A DNA stretch of 26,797 nucleotides from Streptomyces sp. WM6378 (GTDB lineage: Bacteria; Actinomycetota; Actinomycetes; Streptomycetales; Streptomycetaceae): contig NZ_LGDD01000361.1 in the NCBI RefSeq assembly GCF_001279695.1, positions 1 through 26,797 on the forward strand. Direction: 5' to 3'. This document shows positions 12,548 through 20,264 of this stretch, piece by piece. The notes beneath the pieces are model-generated. The model did no database searches and had not been told where the DNA came from. It saw only the letters and a list, made by a program, of their open reading frames with translations. The position numbers and the translations under genes were made by a program. The number at the start of each line of letters is the position of its first letter. Positions within the stretch are counted from its first letter, which is position 1.

Positions 12548-12907
12548 GTGGATCGTGTCGCGCTGCGCGGCCTCAAGGCCCGTGGGCACCATGGCGTCTT
12601 CCCCCGGGAACGCGAAGAGGGCCAGACCTTCATCGTCGACCTGGTGCTCGGCCTCGACACCCGCCTGGCGGCGGCGGACGACGACCTGGCGAAGACCGTG
12701 CACTACGGCGTGGTGGCGGAAGAAGTCGTGGACGTCGTCCAGGGCGAGCCCGTCGACCTGATCGAGACGCTCGCCGAGCGGATCGCCCAGCAGTGCCTCA
12801 AGCACGAAGGCGTCCAGGAGGTGGAGGTGGTCGTGCACAAGCCCGACGCGCCGATCACCGTCCCGTTCGACGACGTGACCATCACGATCACCCGGAGCCG
12901 AGTATGA
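12548..12907 (+). CDS. folB: Dihydroneopterin aldolase
   Basis: FolB cleaves dihydroneopterin to 6-hydroxymethyl-dihydropterin and glycolaldehyde (and can epimerise at C2'). The 119-residue protein has the short tunnelling fold with GHHGVFPREREEGQTF (13-28), the Tyr53 region HYG and the catalytic lysine in VVVHKPDAPI (Lys98); Glu73 in LIETLAE is the usual pterin-binding acid. I chose the GTG at 12548 because AGGAGT lies 7 bases upstream; a GTG three codons earlier (12539) overlaps that ribosome site. The stop overlaps the folK start (ATGA). A PafBC-like promoter lies upstream. Confidence 0.95.
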   Translation: MDRVALRGLKARGHHGVFPREREEGQTFIVDLVLGLDTRLAAADDDLAKTVHYGVVAEEVVDVVQGEPVDLIETLAERIAQQCLKHEGVQEVEVVVHKPDAPITVPFDDVTITITRSRV

Positions 12908-13518
12908 GCGTGTATTCGCAAGGGGCCGCGCAGAGCGACCCGACCGTACAGCCTGTGCCCGCCTCCGTGGTCGAGCAGGTGGACGCGGCCGATGTGACGC
13001 TCTCCAACCCGCGCCGCGCCGTCATCGCGCTCGGCTCGAACCTGGGCAACCGCCTGGAGACGCTCCAGGGCGCCATCGACGCCCTGGAGGACACCCCGGG
13101 CCTGCGCGTCAAAGCCGTCTCGCCGGTGTACGAGACCGAGCCCTGGGGCGTCGAGGCGGGCTCCCAGCCCTCGTACTTCAACGCGGTCGTCGTCGTGAAG
13201 ACCACCCTGCCGCCGGCCTCCCTCCTGGAGCGCGGGCACGCCATCGAGGAGGCCTTCGACCGGGTCCGCGACGAGCGCTGGGGCCCGCGCACCATCGACG
13301 TGGACATCGTTGCCTACGCCGACGTGATCTCGGACGACCCGGTCCTGACCCTCCCCCACCCGCGCGCCCACCAGCGGGCCTTCGTGCTCGCCCCCTGGCA
13401 CGACGTGGAGCCCGAGGCACAGCTGCCCGGACACGGCTCGGTCGCCGACCTGCTGAGCGACGTCGGCCGCGCCGGAGTGCTGCCCCGCGCCGATCTGGAA
13501 CTCCGGCTGCCCGAGTAG
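12904..13518 (+). CDS. folK: 6-hydroxymethyl-7,8-dihydropterin pyrophosphokinase
   Basis: FolK transfers pyrophosphate from ATP to hydroxymethyl-dihydropterin, making the FolP substrate and AMP. The 204-residue protein contains AVIALGSNLGNR (39-50), SPVYETEPWG (73-82), the HPPK signature RVRDERWGPRTIDVDI (120-135) and LPHPRAHQRAFVLAPW. The catalytic region spans about 38-195; the first 37 residues are an extension rich in Ser, Gln and Val that most HPPKs lack and that looks disordered. The ATG shares ATGA with the folB stop, so the two are translationally coupled and unfused, unlike the bifunctional forms in some organisms. Confidence 0.95.
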   Translation: MSVYSQGAAQSDPTVQPVPASVVEQVDAADVTLSNPRRAVIALGSNLGNRLETLQGAIDALEDTPGLRVKAVSPVYETEPWGVEAGSQPSYFNAVVVVKTTLPPASLLERGHAIEEAFDRVRDERWGPRTIDVDIVAYADVISDDPVLTLPHPRAHQRAFVLAPWHDVEPEAQLPGHGSVADLLSDVGRAGVLPRADLELRLPE

Positions 13519-13567
13519 TCGTTACGCTTCTGAGGTCGATCTCCCAAGACCCGAAGGGCACTACTCC

Positions 13568-14047
13568 GTGAAGCAACTGCGCCTGGGCGTGCTGGCCGGT
13601 CTGTTCGTCGTCGCCGGGGTGCTCTCCTGGGCGGGCGCCCGGCTGTGGGACTCGGTCTCCACGCTGCCGAGCGTGCCGATCGCGGCGCCCATCGTGCTCG
13701 GGGTGATCGCGGTCATCCTGCTCGCCACCGCCCTGTCCATCCGCGCCCGGCTGCGCGCCCAGCGCGAGCGCCGGCCGGGGGCCAAGGGCGTCGAGCCCCT
13801 GATGGCCGCCCGCGCGGTGGTCTTCGGCCAGGCCAGCGCGCTGGTCGCGGCCCTGGTGTGCGGGATGTACGGCGGCACCGGCGTCTATCTGCTCAGCTAT
13901 CTCGATGTGCCGGCCCGCCGCGACCAGGCGATCTACGCCGGCTTCTCGGTCCTGGCCGGCATCGGGGTCGTAGCGGCCGCCCTGTTCCTGGAACGCATCT
14001 GCAAGCTCCCCGACGACGAGGACGACAACAAGGCCCCGGCCACCTGA
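13568..14047 (+). CDS. DUF3180 four-helix membrane protein of the folate operon
   Basis: This 159-residue protein has four hydrophobic helices at about 7-24, 38-57, 83-107 and 121-143, with a basic cytoplasmic loop (RARLRAQRERRPGAKG) between the second and third and an acidic tail (LPDDEDDNKAPAT). It matches the DUF3180 family found after folK across actinobacteria, function unknown. The GTG start has GAAGGG about 9 bases upstream. It lies 49 bases after folK with no terminator between, and a strong hairpin follows it, so it closes the operon. Confidence 0.88.
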   Translation: MKQLRLGVLAGLFVVAGVLSWAGARLWDSVSTLPSVPIAAPIVLGVIAVILLATALSIRARLRAQRERRPGAKGVEPLMAARAVVFGQASALVAALVCGMYGGTGVYLLSYLDVPARRDQAIYAGFSVLAGIGVVAAALFLERICKLPDDEDDNKAPAT

Positions 14048-14068
14048 CCCTCCGCCATACCGGCTGTG

Positions 14069-14115
14069 CGGAACGGCCCCGGCCACCTGCCGAGCAGGCG
14101 GCCGGGGCCGTTCCG
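14069..14115. terminator. Bidirectional hairpin between DUF3180 and folE
   Basis: CGGAACGGCCCCGGCC (14069-14084) pairs perfectly with 14100-14115 in a 16-bp stem; the loop holds a smaller CCTGC-cga-GCAGG. It begins 22 bases after the DUF3180 stop and lies about 105 bases beyond the folE stop on the other strand, so it can insulate the two convergent folate units. Confidence 0.85.
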
Positions 14116-14184
14116 TGCACGCCCCAACAGCCCGTTCCCGTACGGGAGTTGAGCTCACGGGGTCGACGAATGAGCCGACGAGTG

Positions 14185-14242
14185 GTCAGCAGGCCATGAT
14201 CAGGCTCAACTGGTCAGCGTCAGCGGGCCATGATCAGGCTCA
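14185..14242. repeat. 34-bp-period duplication of the folE 3' end
   Basis: GTCAGC(A/G)GGCCATGATCA continuing with GGCTCA occurs at 14185-14208 and 14219-14242, 24 bases with one mismatch. The right copy contains the last folE codons and stop; the left copy lies just beyond the stop. Read on the minus strand, both contain a TGAGCCTGATCATGG string, so a scrap of the gene end has been copied downstream. It does not extend the reading frame. Confidence 0.75.
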
Positions 14243-14825
14243 TCGCCTCGCTGCGCGTCGCCGGGTCGCGGAGCTGGCCGCGCACCGCCGAGGTCGTCGT
14301 CTTCGCGCCCGGCTTGCGGATGCCGCGTACCGACATGCACATGTGCTCCGCCTCGATCACCACGATCGCCCCGCGCGCTTCGAGGATGCGCATCAGGGAG
14401 TCCGCGACCTGGGTGGTGAGGCGCTCCTGGACCTGGGGGCGGCGGGCGAACACGTCCACCAGGCGGGCCAGCTTCGACAGGCCCGTGATCTTGCCCGACT
14501 CCGCCGGGATGTAGCCGACGTGCGCCACGCCGTGGAACGGCAGCAGGTGGTGCTCGCAGAGCGAGACGATCTCGATGTCCTTCACCAGGACCATCTCGTC
14601 GTGCCCCAGGTCGAACGTCGTCGTCAGCACGTCCTCGGGCTCCTGCCGCAGACCCGCCAGGATCTCCCGGTAGGCCCGCGCCACGCGCGCCGGCGTCTCC
14701 TGGAGGCCCTCGCGGTCCGGGTTCTCGCCGACCGCTATGAGGAGCTCGCGCACGGCGTTCTCGGCCCGCTTCTCGTCGAACTCGCCGATCTGCGCCTCGC
14801 CGTCCAGCGTCACCGGGTCGGTCAT
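14220..14825 (-). CDS. folE: GTP cyclohydrolase I
   Basis: FolE converts GTP to 7,8-dihydroneopterin triphosphate and formate, the first committed step to tetrahydrofolate. The 201-residue protein is of the zinc-dependent type I class: Cys90 and His93 in [10 protein letters not shown] and Cys163 in [12 protein letters not shown] supply the metal ligands, and [21 protein letters not shown] (104-124) is the conserved substrate region. The ATG is preceded by GAGGAACGAGG. It lies 115 bases downstream of ftsH with a hairpin between, so it may have its own promoter. It faces the end of the folP-DUF3180 operon instead of leading it. Its 3' end is partly duplicated. Confidence 0.96.
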   Translation of the reverse strand: MTDPVTLDGEAQIGEFDEKRAENAVRELLIAVGENPDREGLQETPARVARAYREILAGLRQEPEDVLTTTFDLGHDEMVLVKDIEIVSLCEHHLLPFHGVAHVGYIPAESGKITGLSKLARLVDVFARRPQVQERLTTQVADSLMRILEARGAIVVIEAEHMCMSVRGIRKPGAKTTTSAVRGQLRDPATRSEAMSLIMAR

Positions 14826-14874
14826 CTGTGCCTCGTTCCTCGACTGTCATTCATGCGCGTGGCCGGAAAACACC

Positions 14875-14907
14875 CGCGCCCCCACAGGCTAAAACCTGGG
14901 GGGCGCG
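14875..14907 (-). terminator. Hairpin between ftsH and folE
   Basis: On the minus strand CGCGCCCCC-C-AGG, loop TTTTAG, then CCT-GT-GGGGGCGCG forms a stem of about 12 pairs with one small internal loop. It starts about 33 bases after the ftsH stop and ends about 50 bases before folE, so it should stop or attenuate transcription between the genes. Confidence 0.65.
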
Positions 14908-14940
14908 GCATGCATTCCGGGGCCGGTGCGGCCCGGGTGC

Positions 14941-16968
14941 TCAGCTCTCGGGACGGTCCTCGGGGGCCGGGAGGGCCTCCGTGGGCTTGTCCATCGGCAC
15001 GGAGCCGTTGTTGGTGGCGGCGGCACCGTTGGTGAGTGCCAGCTCCTTGGGCGAGAGCACCGGCGGCCTCGTCGACGGCGTACGCCGCGAGGAGCCGGTC
15101 CAGGCCGGACGGGCCGGGCGCTTGACGATGCCCGAGAAGACCTCGGCGATCTGCTCCTTGCCCAGCGTCTCCTTCTCCAGGAGCTGCAGGACCAGGTTGT
15201 CGAGGATGTCGCGGTTCTCGACCAGGATCTCCCAGGCCTCGTTGTGCGCCGTCTCGATGAGCTTCTTGACCTCTTCGTCGACGAGCGCCGCGACCTCTTC
15301 CGAGTAGTCGCGCTGGTGCGCCATCTCACGGCCGAGGAACGGCTCGGTGTTGTCGCCACCGAACTTGATCGCGCCAAGACGCTCGGTCATGCCGTACTGC
15401 GTGACCATCGCGCGGGCGGTGGCCGTGGCCTTCTCGATGTCGTTGGCCGCGCCCGTCGTCGGGTCGTGGAAGACGAGCTCCTCGGCCGCGCGCCCGCCCA
15501 GCATGTACGCCAGCTGGTCGAGCATCTCGTTGCGCGTGGTCGAGTACTTGTCCTCGTCCGGCAGGACCATGGTGTAACCCAGGGCCCGGCCGCGCGACAG
15601 GATCGTGATCTTGTGGACCGGGTCCGAGTTGGGGGAAGCCGCAGCGACCAGGGCGTGACCGCCCTCGTGGTACGCGGTGATCTTCTTTTCCTTCTCGGAC
15701 ATGATCCGCGTCCGCTTCTGCGGACCCGCCACGACGCGGTCGATCGCCTCGTCCAGCGCGTTGTTGTCGACCAGCTTCCGGTCGCTGCGCGCCGTCAGGA
15801 GCGCCGCTTCGTTCAGCACGTTCGCAAGGTCGGCGCCAGTGAAGCCCGGGGTGCGCCTGGCGACGGCCGACAGGTCGACGTCCGGCGCGACCGGCTTGCC
15901 CTTCTGGTGGACCTTGAGGATCTCCAGCCGGCCCTGCATGTCCGGGCGGTCGACCGCGATCTGGCGGTCGAAACGGCCGGGGCGCAGCAGCGCCGGGTCG
16001 AGGATGTCGGGCCGGTTCGTGGCGGCGATCAGGATGACGCCGCCCTTCACGTCGAAGCCGTCCATCTCGACGAGCAGCTGGTTGAGGGTCTGCTCGCGCT
16101 CGTCGTGACCGCCGCCGAGGCCTGCGCCACGGTGCCGGCCCACGGCGTCGATCTCGTCGACGAAGACGATCGCCGGGGCGTTCGCCTTGGCCTGCTCGAA
16201 GAGGTCACGGACACGCGAGGCGCCGACACCGACGAACATCTCGACGAAGTCGGAACCGGAGATCGAGTAGAACGGGACACCGGCCTCACCCGCGACGGCG
16301 CGGGCGAGCAGCGTCTTGCCCGTACCGGGCGGGCCGTACAGCAGCACGCCCTTCGGGATCTTGGCGCCGACGGCCTGGAACTTCGCCGGCTCCTGGAGGA
16401 ACTCCTTGATCTCGTGGAGTTCCTCGACGGCCTCGTCGGCCCCCGCCACGTCGGCGAAGGTCGTCTTCGGGGTGTCCTTGGTGATGAGCTTGGCCTTGGA
16501 CTTCCCGAAGTTCATGACTCGGGAGCCGCCGCCCTGCATCTGGTTCATCAGGAACAGGAAGACCACGACGATGAGGACGAAGGGGAGCAGGGACAGCAGG
16601 ATCCCGAGGAACGGGTTCTGCTTGTCGGGCGAGACGGTGTACCCCTTCGGGATGTCACCGCCCTTCACTCCGGTCTGCAGCTGGGTGGCCATGTCGGTCG
16701 CCTGGGCGTCACCGATGTAGTTGGCCTGAACCTTGCTGCTGCCCTTGACCTTCTGGCCGTCCTTCAGGTCGATCTTGATGACCTGGCTGTCGCCAGTGGT
16801 GATCTTGGCCTGTTCGACCTGCTTGTTGTTGATCGCCTGAACGACATCGGATGTGTCGACCGTCTTGTAGCCGCCCGACGAGCCGACGACCTGCATCAAC
16901 ACGACCACGGCGAGGACGGCCAGCACGATCCACATGACCGGCCCACGGAAGTATCGCTTCACGTCCAT
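14941..16968 (-). CDS. ftsH: ATP-dependent zinc metalloprotease FtsH
   Basis: FtsH is a hexameric membrane AAA+ protease that extracts and degrades misassembled membrane proteins and short-lived regulators. The 675-residue protein has two N-terminal helices (12-29 and 120-141) around an extracytoplasmic domain. The AAA module has Walker A GPPGTGKT (212-219), pore motif MFVGVG (244-249), Walker B IVFVDEID (267-274) and second-region-of-homology [19 protein letters not shown] (317-335). The zinc site is HEGGH (434-438) with Asp510 as likely third ligand. The C-terminal tail from about 615 is polar, Pro/Ser/Thr-rich and dispensable-looking. Odd point: the best ribosome site (AGGAGG) is about 25 bases upstream of the ATG, with no in-frame start nearer to it. 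Confidence 0.96.
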   Translation of the reverse strand: MDVKRYFRGPVMWIVLAVLAVVVLMQVVGSSGGYKTVDTSDVVQAINNKQVEQAKITTGDSQVIKIDLKDGQKVKGSSKVQANYIGDAQATDMATQLQTGVKGGDIPKGYTVSPDKQNPFLGILLSLLPFVLIVVVFLFLMNQMQGGGSRVMNFGKSKAKLITKDTPKTTFADVAGADEAVEELHEIKEFLQEPAKFQAVGAKIPKGVLLYGPPGTGKTLLARAVAGEAGVPFYSISGSDFVEMFVGVGASRVRDLFEQAKANAPAIVFVDEIDAVGRHRGAGLGGGHDEREQTLNQLLVEMDGFDVKGGVILIAATNRPDILDPALLRPGRFDRQIAVDRPDMQGRLEILKVHQKGKPVAPDVDLSAVARRTPGFTGADLANVLNEAALLTARSDRKLVDNNALDEAIDRVVAGPQKRTRIMSEKEKKITAYHEGGHALVAAASPNSDPVHKITILSRGRALGYTMVLPDEDKYSTTRNEMLDQLAYMLGGRAAEELVFHDPTTGAANDIEKATATARAMVTQYGMTERLGAIKFGGDNTEPFLGREMAHQRDYSEEVAALVDEEVKKLIETAHNEAWEILVENRDILDNLVLQLLEKETLGKEQIAEVFSGIVKRPARPAWTGSSRRTPSTRPPVLSPKELALTNGAAATNNGSVPMDKPTEALPAPEDRPES

Positions 16969-17075
16969 CCATACGGAGCGAGAACGCCCCGTCCCTCCTG
17001 CCCGTAGGTAAATGCTGCTGTGAGTGTGACTAAGACTGTGTGTAAAGACTGTTCTTCGGACGGTACCCCAGCATT

Positions 17076-17142
17076 GTCACCCGTGGTCGCACGGTACGGG
17101 TGACAAAGGGCCCTTCCCCTGCTCCAACGGCGGGAAGAGGGC
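17076..17142 (-). terminator. Two consecutive hairpins after hpt
   Basis: Just past the hpt stop lies a stem of about 8 bp with a bulge (CCCTTCCC at 17111-17118 with GGGAAGAGGG at 17132-17141). Next comes a perfect 9-bp stem, GTCACCCGT (17076-17084) with ACGGGTGAC (17096-17104). They separate hpt from ftsH. The ftsH promoter should be in the remaining approximately 105 bases, where I could not identify -35/-10 boxes with confidence. Confidence 0.6.
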
Positions 17143-17170
17143 TGTGGTTCCCCGAACGGGCCGGGTTGCG

Positions 17171-17725
17171 TCAGCCGCCGTACACGTGCGGCGCGAGCGT
17201 CCCGACAAAGGGGAGATTGCGGTACTTCTCGGCATAGTCGAGGCCGTAACCCACGACGAATTCATTGGGAATGTCGAAGCCGATCCACTTCACGTCGATC
17301 GCGACCTTTGCGGCATCCGGCTTACGGAGCAGCGTGCAGACCTCAAGGGAGGCGGGCTCGCGCGATCCGAGGTTGGAGAGAAGCCACGACAGGGTCAGGC
17401 CCGAGTCGATGATGTCCTCGACGATCAGGACGTGCTTGCCCTTGATGTCGGTGTCGAGGTCCTTGAGGATCCGCACGACGCCGGAGGACTGGGTGCCCGC
17501 ACCGTACGAGGAGACGGCCATCCAGTCCATGGTGACGGGGGTGGACAGCGCGCGGGCCAGATCCGCCATGACCATGACGGCGCCCTTGAGGACACCGACG
17601 ATGAGCAGGTCCTTGCCCGCGTACTCCGCGTCGATCTTCCCGGCCAGCTCCGCCAGCTTCGCGTCGATCTCTTCCTTGGTGATGAGCACCGACTGGAGGT
17701 CGGTGCCCATGTCCTTCTCGTTCAC
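17171..17725 (-). CDS. hpt: Hypoxanthine (guanine) phosphoribosyltransferase
   Basis: Hpt salvages hypoxanthine and guanine with PRPP to IMP and GMP. The 184-residue protein has the type I phosphoribosyltransferase fold: [17 protein letters not shown] (44-60), the flexible-loop [11 protein letters not shown] (72-82), the PRPP signature [12 protein letters not shown] (101-112), and [26 protein letters not shown] near the C-terminus, which stacks the purine. The track-length start is GTG; an ATG five codons on (17710) is possible, and neither has a clear ribosome site. It follows tilS after 60 bases on the same strand, the standard tilS-hpt-ftsH order. Confidence 0.95.
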   Translation of the reverse strand: MNEKDMGTDLQSVLITKEEIDAKLAELAGKIDAEYAGKDLLIVGVLKGAVMVMADLARALSTPVTMDWMAVSSYGAGTQSSGVVRILKDLDTDIKGKHVLIVEDIIDSGLTLSWLLSNLGSREPASLEVCTLLRKPDAAKVAIDVKWIGFDIPNEFVVGYGLDYAEKYRNLPFVGTLAPHVYGG

Positions 17726-17785
17726 CCGGGCCGCTTTCTTGGGGGGTTCTGTTGTCCGTGCGCGAGCCGAGTTACGTGCGTGAGC

Positions 17786-18856
17786 TCAGCCCTGCCGAAT
17801 GACCAGTCTGCCACCCTGCCGACGGGCCACGACGCGGCCGGGGAGATTGATGGCCCGCTGGCCGCGCCAGCTGGTGATCAGCTTGTCGACCTCCTCCACA
17901 TGGCGGGCGAAGAGCGAACCGGCGGGCGCGCCCGCCCCGATGGCCTCGCGGCGCACGATGCGGCGGCGCACGGCGGGCGGCAGCGCGTACAGCTTCGCGC
18001 AGTCCAGGAGCCCGGCGTCGTCCCGTACGGTCGCGTCCGCCTGGAGGGCCCAGGCGTCCAGGGCGTCGGCGTCGTCACGGGAGAGCTGGGCGGTGCGGGC
18101 GAGCGCCTCGACGACGCCCTTGCCGAGCGCCTTCTCCAGGGCGGGCAGGCCCTCCTGGCGCAGCCGGGAGCGGGTGTAGGCGGGGTCGGCGTTGTGCGGG
18201 TCGTCCCAGACGGGCAGCGCCTGCACCATGCAGGCCTTGCGGGCGGTCTGGCGGTCGAGCTCCAGGAAGGGGCGCCGGTAGCGGCCCGCCGCCCCCGAGA
18301 CGGCGGCCATGCCGGACAGGGAGCGGGTGCCGGAGCCGCGGGCGAGGCCGAGCAGCACGGTCTCGGCCTGGTCGTCGCGGGTGTGGCCGAGCAGGATCGC
18401 GGCGGCGCCGTGGCGCTCGGCGGCGGCGTCCAGGGCGGCGTAGCGGGCGTCCCGGGCGGCGGCCTCGGGTCCTCCCTCGCGGCCCACGTGGACGGCGATG
18501 GCCTCGGCGGGCTCCAGGCCGAGGCCGGTCATGCGGGAGACGACCTCGGCGGCCCGCAGGTCGGAGCCGTGTTGCAGACCGTGATCGACGGTGATGCCGC
18601 CGGCGCGCAGCGAGAGCTTGCGGGATTCGAAGGCGAGGGCGGAGGCGAGCGCCATGGAGTCGGCGCCGCCGGAGCAGGCCACGAGCACGAGGGGCTCGGG
18701 CGGCGCGGTGCGCAGGCCGGTTCCGCGACCGGCGGTGGCTCCCGCGGTCACGGCGGCAGCGGCGCTCTCATGGTCGCGGGAGTGTTCGTTCAGTACGTCG
18801 TGGAGTACGCGGCGAACCGCCAGGCGTATCGCTGCGACCGCAGGATGGGGACCCAT
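17786..18856 (-). CDS. tilS: tRNA(Ile)-lysidine synthetase
   Basis: TilS ligates lysine to C34 of the AUA-reading tRNA-Ile, changing both its codon and its charging identity, so it is normally essential. The 356-residue protein has the PP-loop SGGADS (62-67), [10 protein letters not shown], then the tRNA-contact region [27 protein letters not shown] and [15 protein letters not shown] with [17 protein letters not shown] region after about 240 corresponds to the shorter actinobacterial C-terminal domain. The first 50 residues include an Ala/Thr-rich insertion ahead of the PP-loop. The ATG has GAAGGG 8 bases upstream. It probably begins its own transcript in the 219-base gap before it and runs on into hpt. 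Confidence 0.94.
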   Translation of the reverse strand: MGPHPAVAAIRLAVRRVLHDVLNEHSRDHESAAAAVTAGATAGRGTGLRTAPPEPLVLVACSGGADSMALASALAFESRKLSLRAGGITVDHGLQHGSDLRAAEVVSRMTGLGLEPAEAIAVHVGREGGPEAAARDARYAALDAAAERHGAAAILLGHTRDDQAETVLLGLARGSGTRSLSGMAAVSGAAGRYRRPFLELDRQTARKACMVQALPVWDDPHNADPAYTRSRLRQEGLPALEKALGKGVVEALARTAQLSRDDADALDAWALQADATVRDDAGLLDCAKLYALPPAVRRRIVRREAIGAGAPAGSLFARHVEEVDKLITSWRGQRAINLPGRVVARRQGGRLVIRQG

Positions 18857-18914
18857 GTCCGGTGCCCTTCGGTGTTGGGGGGTGCCTCTGGCGCGGAGAG
18901 GAAGCGGGGGGAAT

Positions 18915-18937
18915 CAGAGGGAGCAGAGGGAGCAGGA
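18915..18937. repeat. 9-bp tandem repeat in the tilS leader
   Basis: CAGAGGGAG occurs twice in tandem (18915-18923, 18924-18932), followed by a partial CAGGA. In the tilS transcript it reads as a pyrimidine-rich CTCCCTCTG tract about 60-80 bases before the start codon. Short tandem repeats can vary in number by slippage; no function is claimed. Confidence 0.45.
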
Positions 18938-19075
18938 GGGACGTTCAGTCACACAGAGTGCGTAGATGGTGACAGAACAGAGCCGTTACCCGAGCATTGC
19001 ACGCCTACCCATGCCCCACGGTCCCTCGGATGGGTGATTCCCGCGTTGACACCCGCCCACCGGCGGCTTTTCGCG

Positions 19076-20215
19076 TCAGGAGTCCGCCTTGCGGTGCACC
19101 CGCGCCACCCAGTCCGCCGGATTGGCGATCTCGGTCTTGGTGGGGAGCGTGTTCGGCGACGTCCACACCCGATTGAAGCCGTCCATGCCGACCTGGTCCA
19201 CCACGGCCCGCACGAAGCGCTCGCCGTCGCGGTACTGGCGCAGCTTGGCGTCGAGGCCGAGCAACTTGCGCAGCGCCATGTCGAGCCGGGAGGCCCCCTT
19301 GGCCCGGCGCTCCTTGAACTTCTCACGGATCTCGGCCACCGAGGGCACTACCTGCGGCCCGACCCCGTCCATCACGTAGTCCGCGTGGCCTTCGAGCAGC
19401 GACATGACGGCGGTGAGCCGGCCGAGGATCTCGCGCTGGGCCGGGGTCTGCACCAGCTCCACGAGCGAGCGCCCCTCCTCGCCCTCCTCGCCTTCGGGAC
19501 GGCCCCCGGCCAGGGACTGGGCGGCCTCGCGCAGCCGCTCCAGAACCGTCATCGGGTCGACCTCGGTCTCGCCGAGGAATGACTGGATCTCGCCCTCCAG
19601 GTGGTCCCGCAGCCAGGGCACGGCCGTGAACTGGGTGCGGTGGGTCTCCTCGTGGAGGCACACCCAGAGCCTGAAGTCGTGCGGGGCCACGTCGAGTTCG
19701 CGCTCGACGTGCACGATGTTGGGCGCCACCAGGAGCAGCCGCCCCCCGCCGCCCGGCGCCGCCGGAAGCTCCCGGCTCGCGGGCGCGAAGGTCTCGTACT
19801 GGCCGAGCACCCGCGAGGACAGGAAGCTGAGGAGCATGCCCAGTTCGACGCCGGTGACCTTGCCGCCGACCGCGCCGAGCACGGCCCCGCCGGGCATGTT
19901 CCCGCGGCGTTCCTGCATCTTGTCGAGGAGGGGCCGCAGGACCTCGCGGAAGCCCGCGACGTTCGCCCGCACCCAGCCGGCCCGGTCGACGACCAGGACC
20001 GGGGTGTCCTCGGGTTCGGCGCCCTCCGGGATCATCCGGGTGAACGCCCGTACGTGTTCTTCGGCGGCCTTGGCGTGCCGGCGGAGCTCGGCGACGATCT
20101 CACGTGCCTCGTCGCGGCTCACGTCGGGACCCGGCCGCACCAGTCGGGTCGCGGTCGCGACCGCGAGGTTCCAGTCGACCATCCCAGAGGTACCTGCACC
20201 GCCGATGCCAGTCAT
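19076..20215 (-). CDS. Zincin-like metalloprotease family protein (Zincin_2/DUF2342)
   Basis: These 379 residues match the actinobacterial family annotated as zinc-dependent metalloprotease or coenzyme-F420-biosynthesis-associated hydrolase. The metal motif is HEETH (188-192) within LWVCLHEETHRTQF, and the downstream EGHADYVMDGVG supplies a probable third ligand. Other conserved pieces are VDWNLAVATATRLVRPGPDVS (13-33), VDRAGWVRANVAGF and LLVAPNIVHVERELD. There is no signal peptide, so it should be cytoplasmic. The F420 link is by phylogenetic association only, and neither substrate nor proteolysis is established. The ATG has no ribosome site but has a TACGGT box 6 bases upstream. Its gene follows dacB and precedes tilS on the same strand. 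Confidence 0.87.
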   Translation of the reverse strand: MTGIGGAGTSGMVDWNLAVATATRLVRPGPDVSRDEAREIVAELRRHAKAAEEHVRAFTRMIPEGAEPEDTPVLVVDRAGWVRANVAGFREVLRPLLDKMQERRGNMPGGAVLGAVGGKVTGVELGMLLSFLSSRVLGQYETFAPASRELPAAPGGGGRLLLVAPNIVHVERELDVAPHDFRLWVCLHEETHRTQFTAVPWLRDHLEGEIQSFLGETEVDPMTVLERLREAAQSLAGGRPEGEEGEEGRSLVELVQTPAQREILGRLTAVMSLLEGHADYVMDGVGPQVVPSVAEIREKFKERRAKGASRLDMALRKLLGLDAKLRQYRDGERFVRAVVDQVGMDGFNRVWTSPNTLPTKTEIANPADWVARVHRKADS

Positions 20216-20221
20216 GCGTCA

Positions 20222-20227
20222 ACCGTA
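20222..20227 (-). promoter_or_regulatory. -10 element TACGGT of a probable leaderless transcript
   Basis: On the minus strand TACGGT is followed by TGACGC and then the ATG of the metalloprotease gene, the same geometry as folP (TACGCT-TTGACGT-ATG differs by one base of spacing). No ribosome site is present. This would let the gene be expressed independently of dacB, which ends about 38 bases upstream of the box. Confidence 0.45.
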
Positions 20228-20264
20228 CGTTGTCGGCCCCGCGAGGGAACCCGGTCGGCGCCGC

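Noticed and set aside
14926..17007. 693-codon plus-strand frame opposite ftsH
   Set aside because: Frame shadow of ftsH with Arg/Val/His-rich nonsense composition and no motif.
18857..19075. Additional small gene in the gap between the zincin gene and tilS
   Set aside because: No frame with a plausible start, ribosome site and codon use. The gap looks like the tilS leader and promoter.
19046..19080. TTGACA on the plus strand as an antisense promoter to the zincin gene
   Set aside because: No -10 box occurs at 16-19 bases (TTTCGC is poor) and no plus-strand gene follows.
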